A stretch of DNA of 64,000 nucleotides from Kitasatospora aureofaciens (GTDB lineage Bacteria; Actinomycetota; Actinomycetes; Streptomycetales; Streptomycetaceae). Below the pieces are notes generated by a model. That model ran no database searches, was not told the DNA's origin, and saw nothing but the letters and a program-made list of their open reading frames with translations. Every line of letters begins with the position of its first letter. Position 1 is the first letter of the stretch. Below are positions 1 through 8,062 of this stretch, one piece after another. The stretch covers positions 1 to 64,000 of the forward strand of contig JODU01000017.1 of the NCBI GenBank assembly GCA_000720845.1. The letters run 5' to 3'. The translations under genes were made by a program, and so were the position numbers.

Positions 1-198
1 CGTGCCGTGCATCGTGAACGCCTGGTTGAACTGCTCGTTCGACATGATCTGCAGACCGGGCCGGGCGAGCTCGGCGCGCATGAACAGCGCCATCACACCA
101 CCGATCACGAAGAACGCGAACGACGTCACCAGATACAGCGTGCCGATCGTCTTGTGGTCCGTGGTCGTCAGCCACTTGATGCTCTTGAGGTTCCTCAC
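1..198 (-). CDS. ctaD: Cytochrome c oxidase subunit I, N-terminal fragment (cut by window edge)
   Basis: The minus strand from about 198 down to base 1 encodes the start of haem-copper oxidase subunit I, the catalytic membrane subunit of the aa3-type terminal oxidase. The visible residues contain the hallmark WLTTTDHKTIG segment, a first membrane helix (LYLVTSFAFFVIGGVMALFM), then RAELARPG and the NEQFNQAFTMHG motif that precedes the haem-binding helices. The rest lies outside the window. The start is uncertain: GTG at 198 is chosen, with another in-frame GTG at 228. Streptomyces often carry more than one ctaD copy, and this one, next to a sigma factor instead of ctaC/ctaF, may be an accessory copy (inference). 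Confidence 0.88.
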   Translation of the reverse strand, partial: MRNLKSIKWLTTTDHKTIGTLYLVTSFAFFVIGGVMALFMRAELARPGLQIMSNEQFNQAFTMHGT

Positions 199-303
199 GC
201 CCCGCCTGTGTCCGCGCCCGGCCCGCACGTCACACTCGACGGACGAGACGAGTGTCACGAAAACACCCGTGACGATCACGAGGGTGCCGGACAGATACGG
301 AAC

Positions 304-879
304 ATGAGCAACGACGAGATCTTCGCCGCTGCCTACCGGGAGCACTACTGGGCGGTCAGCCGCTATGTGGCGCGACGGCTGGACGGGCGCACGGGCGAGG
401 TCGAGGAAGTGGTGGCGGAGGTCTTCACGGTGGCCTGGCGCCGCCGAGCGGAACTGCCGCCCACTCCGCTGCCCTGGCTGTACGGGGTGGCACGCAACTG
501 CCTGGCCAACGCGGTACGCGGCCAGGGACGCCGCCGCCGGCTCCTGGCCCGGCTGGGCAACGACGACGCCGCCCACGGGCGGCACATCGCCTCGGGCCCC
601 GAGGCCGAGCCGCCCGGCGGCTGGGTGCACGAGGCCCTCGCCCGGCTCTCCGCCAAGGACCAGGAGGTCCTGAGGCTGGCGGCATGGGAGGAACTCGGCG
701 TGGACGAGCTTGCCGTCGCCCTCGGCTGCGGCAGCCGGGCCGCGTCGATGCGGCTGCACCGCGCCCGCGCCCGGCTGAGAACGGAGATCGACCGCATGGC
801 CCCTGCCGCAGCCCCGCACCGCCCGCACCCGGCGACCACCGTCGACGCCACCCCCGCGAAGGAACACGGCCATGGCTGA
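304..879 (+). CDS. ECF-type RNA polymerase sigma factor
   Basis: A 191-residue protein with the two-domain layout of extracytoplasmic-function sigma factors. Region 2 lies near residues 5-75 (AAYREHYWAVSRYVARRL, then VEEVVAEVFTVAWRR and the PLPWLYGVARNCLAN segment). Region 4 lies near residues 110-160 (LSAKDQEVLRLAAWEEL followed by a helix-turn-helix). The frame is open upstream to position 7, but ATG 304 gives the normal family N terminus; the earlier part is unlike any sigma domain. The last codons overlap the next gene's ATG at 872, so the two are translationally coupled. That membrane protein is probably its regulator or target. It is divergent from ctaD, with about 105 bp between for both promoters. 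Confidence 0.86.
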   Translation: MSNDEIFAAAYREHYWAVSRYVARRLDGRTGEVEEVVAEVFTVAWRRRAELPPTPLPWLYGVARNCLANAVRGQGRRRRLLARLGNDDAAHGRHIASGPEAEPPGGWVHEALARLSAKDQEVLRLAAWEELGVDELAVALGCGSRAASMRLHRARARLRTEIDRMAPAAAPHRPHPATTVDATPAKEHGHG

Positions 880-1882
880 CGAACTCGACCTCCTGCGCCG
901 CGCCAACCCGGTACCGGCCGACGCCCCGCCCTTCGCCGACGGGCCGCTCGACCACCACGGCGAACGCCGGCTGGACCGGCTGCTGCACGGGCGGAGCGTC
1001 TCCACGCCCTCCCGGGGGCCGCTGCCCGGCCCGCGATCCCGCCGCCACGGCGTCCGCCTGGCCTGGGGCCTCGCCGCCACCGCCGTCGTCGCCGTGACGG
1101 CGCTGGCCCTGCTGCTCGGCGGCCCGAGCGCCCCGCCCGCCGTCGCCGCACCCCGCCCGCTCGCCGTACGCGCCGACGCCACGCCCGTGTCCCTCGACCG
1201 GATCGCCGAGCGCGCCGAGGCCGCAGCGGTGGACGGTGGGCCGCCCCTGCGCAAGGGCACGCACGTACAGTCCTGGAGCCTCGGCATGTCCGACGACGCA
1301 CCCCCGGTCACCCTGCCCGAGGAGCGCGTCGTGCGCTGGACGGACGACGGCCGGCAGACCGAGCTGGTGGTGGCCACCGACCCGCGCCACCCCGGCCGCC
1401 CGGTCATCGGCGAGGACGAGGACGGCAACCCCCGCCAGGTCGAGGACGGGCACGTCATCAGGGACACCACGTACCCGCCGAGCTGGAGCGACGCCCCGCC
1501 CCACTCCCGCCCGCCGCACGACCCCGACCGGCTGCGCGCCTACCTGGAGGAGGCCCAGCGCATTGACTCGATGAACACCTCCCAGTTGCTCGACGCGGCC
1601 GACCTGCTGCTCGACAACTGGACCCTGGGGGCCCGCGAGTCGGCGGCACTCGTCCGCCTCCTCGCGGACACCGGCGGACTGCGCCCCGCCGGAGAGGTCA
1701 CCGACCGCCTCGGGCGGCACGGCCAGGCCTACGTCCACGAGGTGACCGGCGTGCGCCGCATGCTGATCGTGAACCCGGACACCGGTGCCGTCCTCGGTCT
1801 GGAGACCACCTTCACCGAGGCACAGCCGGAGTACGGCGTCGCGGCGGGCGACGTCATGGACTACAGCGCCTGGACACGCTGA
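872..1882 (+). CDS. CU044_5270-type membrane protein, probable sigma-factor partner
   Basis: A 336-residue protein with a cytoplasmic N terminus of about 65 residues, one membrane helix (LAWGLAATAVVAVTALALLL, about residues 68-88) and a large extracytoplasmic domain. Its start overlaps the end of the ECF sigma gene by 8 bp. Proteins with this layout and position are commonly annotated CU044_5270 family and are thought to act like anti-sigma factors; no zinc anti-sigma HxxxCxxC motif is visible. The role as a regulator is inferred from coupling, not from a motif. Confidence 0.7.
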   Translation: MADELDLLRRANPVPADAPPFADGPLDHHGERRLDRLLHGRSVSTPSRGPLPGPRSRRHGVRLAWGLAATAVVAVTALALLLGGPSAPPAVAAPRPLAVRADATPVSLDRIAERAEAAAVDGGPPLRKGTHVQSWSLGMSDDAPPVTLPEERVVRWTDDGRQTELVVATDPRHPGRPVIGEDEDGNPRQVEDGHVIRDTTYPPSWSDAPPHSRPPHDPDRLRAYLEEAQRIDSMNTSQLLDAADLLLDNWTLGARESAALVRLLADTGGLRPAGEVTDRLGRHGQAYVHEVTGVRRMLIVNPDTGAVLGLETTFTEAQPEYGVAAGDVMDYSAWTR

Positions 1883-1907
1883 CCCCACCGCCTCTGACGG
1901 CCCCGGA

Positions 1908-2273
1908 CTACTCGTCCCAGGCCTGGATCATGGTCTGCTCGACGATCTCGCCGTCGCGCAGCGACAGCATCGACTCGGAGAGGACCCGCACCCCGTCCGG
2001 GTAGGTGCACGCCTCGCTGAACGCCACCTGGTCGCCCTGGACCACGCAGCGTTCCATCCGGTGGGTCATGTCGCGGCTGTAGACGTCGTCGAGCATCTCG
2101 GCGATCTCGTCCCGGCCGTGCAGGACCTTGGGGCGGCTGGGCTGGTCGTACCGGTCGACGATGCGGACCTCCGCGTCCCGCGCGTACAGCGACAACAGAG
2201 GTGCCGCCGAATCTCCTTCGATGCCCCGGCGCAGCGCTTCGGTGTCGAAGCCGGGGCCTGCCGTGGTACCCAT
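1908..2273 (-). CDS. SnoaL-like / NTF2-fold protein
   Basis: A 121-residue protein whose start at 2273 follows an excellent GAGGAGG ribosome site, so the longer open frame upstream is not used. Features of the NTF2/SnoaL fold include an N-terminal helix followed by SLYARDAEVRIVD, a mid-sequence LHGRDEIAEML stretch, and alternating beta strands ending in GEIVEQTMIQAWDE. This fold serves as polyketide cyclase, isomerase or simple ligand-binding domain. No catalytic residues can be assigned by eye. It converges with the sigma-partner gene. Confidence 0.72.
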   Translation of the reverse strand: MGTTAGPGFDTEALRRGIEGDSAAPLLSLYARDAEVRIVDRYDQPSRPKVLHGRDEIAEMLDDVYSRDMTHRMERCVVQGDQVAFSEACTYPDGVRVLSESMLSLRDGEIVEQTMIQAWDE

Positions 2274-2445
2274 GACGACCTCCTCGCAGGGCCGCGGCCC
2301 GAACGGGGAACGGTCGCAACGGCCCTCTCCTTCGAGCTTCCTCCGTCCCGGCGCCCACGGCAACGGCACCCGTGACACTGGTCCTCACGGGTGAGCGGCG
2401 CCGCCCGCCCGTGTCCGTCCGCGGGGCGCCCGCGTTGCTCAGCAC

Positions 2446-2730
2446 ATGATCTCAACACGACGTATCGTCGCCGTCGTCGGGCTCGCCGCCGGTGTCACCG
2501 GCCTCGCCGCCCCGATGGCGAGCGCGGCAGGCGGGGGCCCGCTGGGCACGGAAAAGCTCAGCGTGACGAACACCCTCGACTCGCTCGCGGTCAACGACAT
2601 GCCCGCCCAGGACCGGGCGCGGATGCCCCTCCCCTCCCAGCAGCTGAACCGGCTGCAGGACCTGCAGCAGCTCCAGCAGGTCACCGGCCTGGTCTCGCCC
2701 GTCTTCGGTGTGGTCCCCGCCCTGGGCTGA
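2446..2730 (+). CDS. Small secreted protein, function unknown
   Basis: A 94-residue protein with a clear Sec signal peptide (basic MISTRR, hydrophobic core VAVVGLAAGVTGLA, cleavage likely after ASAA). The mature part is about 65 residues, rich in Gln and Leu (RLQDLQQLQQVTGLV), and has no cysteines. It resembles the many short exported proteins of streptomycetes, but I do not recognise a named family. The ribosome site is weak. The gene runs into an 8-bp stem hairpin shared with the convergent ABC gene. Confidence 0.6.
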   Translation: MISTRRIVAVVGLAAGVTGLAAPMASAAGGGPLGTEKLSVTNTLDSLAVNDMPAQDRARMPLPSQQLNRLQDLQQLQQVTGLVSPVFGVVPALG

Positions 2731-2744
2731 CGCCCGCGTCAGCC
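2725..2744. terminator. Convergent hairpin, perfect 8-bp stem
   Basis: GGCTGACG and CGTCAGCC flank a 4-base loop and span the 3-prime ends of both convergent genes (2446-2730 and 2739-4493). The short perfect GC stem in this position is best read as a bidirectional terminator, though there is no U tract. Confidence 0.5.
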
Positions 2745-4493
2745 ACCGTTCGACAGGAACTGGGTGGCCGCCAGCTCCGCGTACAGCGGATCGGCGGTCA
2801 CCAGTTCCCGGTGCGTGCCGACCGCACGGACGCGCCCCGCGTCCATCACCACGATCCGGTCGGCCGTCGTCACCGTCGACAGCCGGTGCGCGACCACCAG
2901 CACCGTGGTCGTCCGGGCCACGTCCGCCACGGTGTCGCGCAGCGCCGCCTCGTTGACCGCGTCCAGCTGCGAGGTGGCCTCGTCGAGCAGCAGCAGCCGC
3001 GGTCGGCGCAGCAGCGCACGGGCGATGGCCACCCTCTGGCGCTCGCCCCCGGACAGCTTGGTGCCGCGATGCCCGACCAGCGTCTCCAGCCCGTCCGGCA
3101 ACCGGTCCACCAGACCGTCCAGGCGGGTCGTCTTCAGCACGGCGGTGAGGGCCGCCTCGTCACTCTCCGGATTGCCCAGCAGCAGGTTGTCCCGCAGTGA
3201 ACCGGACAGCACCGGGGCGTCCTGCTCCACGTATCCGATCGCGGCCCGCAGCGAGGCCAGCTCCCAGTCCGCGAGGCTCCGGCCGTCCAGCGTGATCTCC
3301 CCCGAGTCCGGGTCGTAGAACCGCTCGATCAGGGAGAAGACCGTGGTCTTGCCCGCGCCGGACGGGCCGACGAACGCCGTCATCCCGCGGCCCGGCACCT
3401 CGAAGCTCACCCCGTGGTGGATGTACGGCAGGTCGTCCGCGTAGCGGAAGCGGACGTCGCGGAAGGCGACGGACGCCGGTCGCGCGCCCGGCGACGGCAG
3501 CGGGACCAGCCGGGCGGGCGGCTCCGCGGGCAGGCGCAGCGCGTCCTGGATCCGGCCCAGCGCCGCCCGGCCCGTCTGGTACTGGGTGATCGCGCCGACG
3601 ACCTGCTGGATCGGCGACATCAGATAGAAGACGAACAGCAGGAACGCGACCAGCGTGCCCACGTCGATCGCCCCGGTCGCCACCCGGGCCCCGCCCACGG
3701 CGAGCACCGTGATGAAGGCGATCTGCATCGCGAGACCGGCCGTGTTGCCCGCGGCGGCCGACCACCTGGCGGCGCGCACGCTCTGCCGCCAGGACTCCTC
3801 GGCCGCCTCGTGCAGTGCCCGCTCCTCCCGGGGCTCGGCGCCCGACGCCTTGACGGTGCGCAAAGCGCCGAGGATCCGCTCCAGTGCGGCGCCCATCACC
3901 CCGACCGCGTCCTGCGCCTGCCGACTGGCCCGGTTGATGCGCGGCACGATCAGCCCCAGCACCGTGCCCGCGCCGACCACCACCGCGAGGGTCACCCCGA
4001 GGAGTACCGCGTCGACCACGCCCATCATCACCAGCGTCGCCACCAGCGTCAGTCCGCCGGTGCCCAGGCCGATCAGGGAGTCGGTGGTGACCTCGCGCAG
4101 CAGGGTCGTGTCGGAGGTGATCCGGGCCATCAGGTCACCGGGCTCGGTGCGGTCCACCGCCGCGATCCGCAGCCGCAGCAGATACGACGACAGGGTGCGC
4201 CGCGCCCCGAGCACCACCGACTCGGCGGTGCGCCGCAGCACGTACGAACCCAGCGCGCCGAGCGCCGTGTTGGCGACCACGAGCCCCGACATGGCCAGCA
4301 GCGCACCGGTGATGGCCCGGTCGTGCGCCAGGTCGTCGATCAGCTCCCGCGCCACCAGCGGCAGCAGCAGCCCCGTGGCGCCGGTGACCAGGGAGAGCAG
4401 CGCGCCCGCGAACAGGGCGGTGCGGTGCGGCCGTACGTACGACACGAGCTGCCGCCAGGCGGGCGGGCCGGACTCCGGCTCTGCGGTTCTCAC
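2739..4493 (-). CDS. ABC exporter half-transporter (fused membrane and ATPase domains)
   Basis: A 584-residue protein with six membrane helices in residues 20-310, then a nucleotide-binding domain: Walker A GPSGAGKTT, signature LSGGERQR, Walker B LLLLDEA and the switch histidine in VVAHRLST. This is the MsbA/LmrA-type layout, acting as a homodimer or with a partner to export lipids, drugs or peptides. GTG 4493 is chosen because a GAAGGAG ribosome site lies just upstream; the frame stays open much further without similarity. No partner transporter gene adjoins, so a homodimer is likely. Substrate unknown. Confidence 0.88.
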   Translation of the reverse strand: MRTAEPESGPPAWRQLVSYVRPHRTALFAGALLSLVTGATGLLLPLVARELIDDLAHDRAITGALLAMSGLVVANTALGALGSYVLRRTAESVVLGARRTLSSYLLRLRIAAVDRTEPGDLMARITSDTTLLREVTTDSLIGLGTGGLTLVATLVMMGVVDAVLLGVTLAVVVGAGTVLGLIVPRINRASRQAQDAVGVMGAALERILGALRTVKASGAEPREERALHEAAEESWRQSVRAARWSAAAGNTAGLAMQIAFITVLAVGGARVATGAIDVGTLVAFLLFVFYLMSPIQQVVGAITQYQTGRAALGRIQDALRLPAEPPARLVPLPSPGARPASVAFRDVRFRYADDLPYIHHGVSFEVPGRGMTAFVGPSGAGKTTVFSLIERFYDPDSGEITLDGRSLADWELASLRAAIGYVEQDAPVLSGSLRDNLLLGNPESDEAALTAVLKTTRLDGLVDRLPDGLETLVGHRGTKLSGGERQRVAIARALLRRPRLLLLDEATSQLDAVNEAALRDTVADVARTTTVLVVAHRLSTVTTADRIVVMDAGRVRAVGTHRELVTADPLYAELAATQFLSNGG

Positions 4494-4670
4494 GTCGCTC
4501 CTTCGGCACGCGGACGGGGCACTCAGGCTACGTCGGCGCCCGGCGGCACCGGCCGCCGGTGTACGGCCGTCCGTCCGTACCCCGCGAACCGCCCCGTCAC
4601 CTGCTCCTTCGCGATCACTTGCGCGTAGGGTCTGGGGGGAAACCGAACGGCCGAGGAAGGGGTCAGGACC

Positions 4671-5759
4671 ATGGCGCAGGAAGTACGCGGCGTGATCGCG
4701 CCGGGCAAGGACGAGCCGGTGCGGATCGAGACGATCGTCGTGCCGGATCCCGGCCCGGGCGAGGCCGTGGTCACGATCCAGGCCTGCGGGGTGTGCCACA
4801 CCGACCTGCACTACAAGCAGGGCGGCATCAGCGACGACTACCCCTTCCTGCTCGGCCACGAGGCCGCGGGCGTCGTGGAGTCGGTCGGCGCCGGTGTCAC
4901 CGACGTCGCCCCCGGGGACTTCGTCATCCTCAACTGGCGTGCCGTGTGCGGCAAGTGCCGGGCCTGTCTGCGCGGACGGCCCTGGTACTGCTTCGACACG
5001 CACAACGCCGAGCAGAAGATGACCCTCGCCTCGACCGGTCAGGAGCTGTCCCCGGCCCTCGGCATCGGCGCCTTCGCCGAGAAGACCCTGGTCGCCGCCG
5101 GACAGTGCACCAAGGTCGACCCGGCCGTCTCCGCCGAGGTGGCCGGGCTGCTCGGCTGCGGGGTGATGGCCGGCATCGGCGCCGCCATCAACACCGGCGA
5201 TGTGGGCCGCGGTGACACCGTCGCCGTCATCGGCTGCGGCGGCGTCGGCGACGCGGCGATCGCCGGGGCGTACCTGGCGGGCGCGTCGAAGGTCATCGCC
5301 GTGGACATCGACGACCGCAAGCTGGCCACCGCCCGGAGCATGGGCGCCACCCACACCGTCAACTCGCGCGAGACCGACCCCGTCGACGCGATCCGCGAAC
5401 TGACCGGCGGCTTCGGCGCCGACGTCGTCATCGAGGCCGTCGGCCGCCCCGAGACCTACCGGCAGGCCTTCTACGCCCGCGACCTGGCCGGCACCGTCGT
5501 CCTCGTCGGCGTGCCGACCCCCGAGATGAAGCTGGAGCTGCCGCTGCTCGACGTGTTCGGCCGCGGCGGCTCCCTCAAGTCCTCCTGGTACGGCGACTGC
5601 CTGCCCTCGCGGGACTTCCCGATGCTCATCGACCTCCACCTCCAGGGCCGTCTGGACCTCGGCAAGTTCGTCACCGAGACCATCCGGCTGGACCAGGTGG
5701 AGCAGGCCTTCGACCGGATGCACGCCGGTGACGTGCTGCGTTCGGTGGTGGTGCTCTGA
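4671..5759 (+). CDS. mscR: S-(hydroxymethyl)mycothiol dehydrogenase, zinc-dependent
   Basis: A 362-residue medium-chain zinc alcohol dehydrogenase. The catalytic zinc site is CGVCHTD and GHEAAG; the structural zinc site is the CGKCRACLRG region ending in a fourth Cys (WYC); the NAD site is GCGGVGDAA. The sequence from MAQEVRGVIAPGKDEPV onward is typical of the mycothiol-dependent formaldehyde dehydrogenase, which oxidises the formaldehyde-mycothiol adduct. It is overlapped at the stop codon by a metallo-hydrolase gene, the usual actinobacterial pairing. A TAGGGT -10-like hexamer lies about 40 bp upstream. Confidence 0.9.
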   Translation: MAQEVRGVIAPGKDEPVRIETIVVPDPGPGEAVVTIQACGVCHTDLHYKQGGISDDYPFLLGHEAAGVVESVGAGVTDVAPGDFVILNWRAVCGKCRACLRGRPWYCFDTHNAEQKMTLASTGQELSPALGIGAFAEKTLVAAGQCTKVDPAVSAEVAGLLGCGVMAGIGAAINTGDVGRGDTVAVIGCGGVGDAAIAGAYLAGASKVIAVDIDDRKLATARSMGATHTVNSRETDPVDAIRELTGGFGADVVIEAVGRPETYRQAFYARDLAGTVVLVGVPTPEMKLELPLLDVFGRGGSLKSSWYGDCLPSRDFPMLIDLHLQGRLDLGKFVTETIRLDQVEQAFDRMHAGDVLRSVVVL

Positions 5760-6388
5760 TGGCCGCCCGCGTCGAACGCCTCGTCACCTCCGGACAGTTC
5801 AGCCTCGACGGCGGCACCTGGGACGTCGACAACAACGTCTGGCTCGTCGGCGACGACCACGAGGTCGTCGTCATCGACGCCGCCCACGACGCCGACGCGA
5901 TCGCCGAGGCCGTCGGGGACCGCAGGCTCATCGCCATCGTGTGCACCCACGCCCACAACGACCACGTGAACGCGGCGCCCGCGCTCGCCGAGCGCACCGG
6001 CGCCACCATCTGGCTGCACCGCGACGACCTGCCCCTGTGGCAGCAGACCCACCCGGACCGGGACCCCGACGCCTGGCTGACCGACGGCCTCGTCATCGAG
6101 GCCGCGGGCGCCGACCTGACCGTCCTGCACACCCCAGGCCACGCACCCGGCGCGGTCTGCCTCCACGACCCCGGCCTCGGCACCGTCTTCACCGGCGACA
6201 CCCTCTTCCAGGGCGGACCCGGCGCCACCGGCCGGTCCTACTCCCACTTCCCGACCATCATCGACTCGATCCGGGACAAGCTGCTGGTCCTCCCGCCCGA
6301 GACCGAGGTCCGCACCGGCCACGGCGACTCCACGACCATCGGCGCCGAGGCCCCGCACCTGGAGGAGTGGATCGAGCGCGGGCACTGA
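5759..6388 (+). CDS. MBL-fold metallo-hydrolase partner of mscR
   Basis: A 209-residue metallo-beta-lactamase-fold protein with the metal motif THAHNDH, the second histidine site HTPGHAPG, the metal aspartate in FTGDTLF, and a final histidine in RTGHGDS. It begins on the ATGA overlap with mscR, so the two are translated together. In actinobacteria this hydrolase is thought to release the product from S-formyl-mycothiol or a related thioester in formaldehyde detoxification; that role is inferred from pairing. Confidence 0.85.
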   Translation: MAARVERLVTSGQFSLDGGTWDVDNNVWLVGDDHEVVVIDAAHDADAIAEAVGDRRLIAIVCTHAHNDHVNAAPALAERTGATIWLHRDDLPLWQQTHPDRDPDAWLTDGLVIEAAGADLTVLHTPGHAPGAVCLHDPGLGTVFTGDTLFQGGPGATGRSYSHFPTIIDSIRDKLLVLPPETEVRTGHGDSTTIGAEAPHLEEWIERGH

Positions 6389-6455
6389 TGGGGCGCGGAC
6401 CGCGTCCCCGATCGCCTCGGTAAACCGGGGACACGCGGTAAAGGTGACAGAAGAT

Positions 6456-6545
6456 GTCCGGCTTCCCGGGCACTCTCGAACACGACATCGCTCGTGCGGT
6501 ACGTGAGCTCGTGCGGGACGTGACGGAGAGGAACGGAAGCCGGAC
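6456..6545 (+). repeat. 11-bp inverted repeat ending at the start codon of the next SDR gene
   Basis: GTCCGGCTTCC at 6456-6466 is perfectly complementary to GGAAGCCGGAC at 6535-6545, and the right arm ends at the base before ATG 6546. In RNA this would fold the translation start region against the leader. The spacing is long (68 bases), so the effect is hypothetical. Confidence 0.4.
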
Positions 6546-7472
6546 ATGACAGGGTCATCGAGAGGTCCGCTGACGGGCAGGGTCGCACTGGTCGCCGGGG
6601 CGACCCGGGGCGCCGGACGGGGCATCGCCGTCGAACTGGGCGCGGCCGGCGCCACCGTCTACGTCACCGGCCGCAGCACCCGCGCCCGGCGCTCGGAGTA
6701 CGACCGTCCCGAGACGATCGAGGACACCGCCGACCTGGTCACCGAGGCGGGCGGCCACGGCATCGCCGTACCCGCCGACCACCTCGACCCGGCGCAGGTG
6801 GCCGCCGTCGTCGACCGGATCGCCAGCGAACAGGCCCGCCTCGACGTCCTGGTCAACGACATCTGGGGCGGCGAGACCCTCTTCGAGTGGGACAGCCCGG
6901 TCTGGGAGCACGACCTCGACAAGGGGCTCAGGCTGCTGCGGCTCGCCGTCGAGACCCACGCCATCACCAGCCACCACGCCCTGCCGCTGCTGCTGCGCCG
7001 CCCCGGCGGACTCGTCGTCGAGGTCACCGACGGCACCGACGCCTACAACCGCGACCACTACCGCAACTCGTTCTTCTACGACCTCGCCAAGACGTCCGTC
7101 CTGCGCATGGCCTTCTCCCTCGGGCACGAGGTGGGGCCGCGCGGCGCCACGGCCGTCGCGCTGACTCCCGGCTGGCTGCGCTCGGAGATCATGCTCGACC
7201 ACTTCGGCGTACGCGAGGAGAACTGGCGCGACGCCCTCGACCGCGTCCCGCACTTCGCCATCTCCGAGACGCCCCGCTACGTCGGCCGCGCGGTCACGGC
7301 CCTCGCCGCCGACCCGGGTGTGGCGCGCTTCAACGGCCAGTCCCTCTCCAGCGGCGGCCTCGCCCAGGAGTACGGCTTCACCGACCTCGACGGCAGCCGC
7401 CCGGACGCCTGGCGCTATCTCGTCGAGGTCCAGGACCAGGACAAGCCCGCCGACGTCACCGGCTACCGCTGA
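6546..7472 (+). CDS. Short-chain dehydrogenase/reductase, DHRS1-like
   Basis: A 308-residue Rossmann-fold oxidoreductase. The cofactor glycine motif is GATRGAGRG, the catalytic site has YDLAK (Tyr and Lys), and a VNDIWGGE stretch replaces the usual NNAG; that variant and the length over 300 residues match the DHRS1-like group. The ribosome site GGAGAGGAA precedes ATG 6546. The substrate cannot be told. The last 17 bases overlap the 3-prime end of the opposite gene. Confidence 0.82.
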   Translation: MTGSSRGPLTGRVALVAGATRGAGRGIAVELGAAGATVYVTGRSTRARRSEYDRPETIEDTADLVTEAGGHGIAVPADHLDPAQVAAVVDRIASEQARLDVLVNDIWGGETLFEWDSPVWEHDLDKGLRLLRLAVETHAITSHHALPLLLRRPGGLVVEVTDGTDAYNRDHYRNSFFYDLAKTSVLRMAFSLGHEVGPRGATAVALTPGWLRSEIMLDHFGVREENWRDALDRVPHFAISETPRYVGRAVTALAADPGVARFNGQSLSSGGLAQEYGFTDLDGSRPDAWRYLVEVQDQDKPADVTGYR

Positions 7473-7995
7473 CGGGCGGCAACGGCCACCGCGCGCCGTG
7501 CCCCGGCGGCAGCGCGAGGTCCTCCCGTACGGCGGTGTAGTAGCCCTCACGTGCGGCGCGCTGCCGTTCCAGCAGGGCACGCCACGACTCCGGGTCGTGG
7601 GTCTCCTCGCGCAGGAAGCGCTCCATCTCCATCACCGCCACCACCCAGGCCCGCGCCTTCTCCACCACGTCCTTGCTGCCCAGCAGGAGCAGTGCCTCAC
7701 CGGCCGGGTCCCGGGCGAGGGCGGCCTCGGCCTGGGCGGGCGCGGCGTCCGCGGGAGCCAGCGGATGCGGGTGCGGGTCGTTGCCGAGATGGGCGGCTAT
7801 CCGGTACGTCAGCGTGACGGAGGCCTTCAGGGTCCGCGCGTAGTCGGCGTACACCGCGAGCCTGCGCTCCTCCCAGCGGGCCGCCGTCTCCCGGTCGAAC
7901 CGGGCACGGTCGCTGCGGACCACGGCGAGATAGGAGCCGAGCGCGCCGATGACGACGCCGATGAGAGCGGGGAGTTGCTGCAGGAACGCGGACAT
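7456..7995 (-). CDS. Hypothetical protein with N-terminal membrane anchor
   Basis: A 179-residue protein starting with a membrane helix (LPALIGVVIGALGSYLAVV) followed by a long charged, probably helical region rich in Arg, Glu and Ala. Such single-anchor helical proteins are frequent in streptomycetes and have no established role. The start at 7995 lacks a good ribosome site but gives the natural N-terminal anchor. Confidence 0.65.
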   Translation of the reverse strand: MSAFLQQLPALIGVVIGALGSYLAVVRSDRARFDRETAARWEERRLAVYADYARTLKASVTLTYRIAAHLGNDPHPHPLAPADAAPAQAEAALARDPAGEALLLLGSKDVVEKARAWVVAVMEMERFLREETHDPESWRALLERQRAAREGYYTAVREDLALPPGHGARWPLPPVSGSR

Positions 7996-8062
7996 GGCCG
8001 CACGGTATCCGCCACGGCGACGCGGAGGGGTACTCGTGCGGCCGTGAACCCGGACCGAGGAG

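Noticed and set aside
7..303. N-terminal extension of the sigma factor open frame
   Set aside because: It runs through the minus-strand ctaD coding sequence and lacks sigma-like residues; ATG 304 begins the normal domain.
4494..5723. Upstream extension of the ABC exporter frame to 5723
   Set aside because: The extra part is antisense to mscR, and a strong ribosome site marks the real start at 4493.
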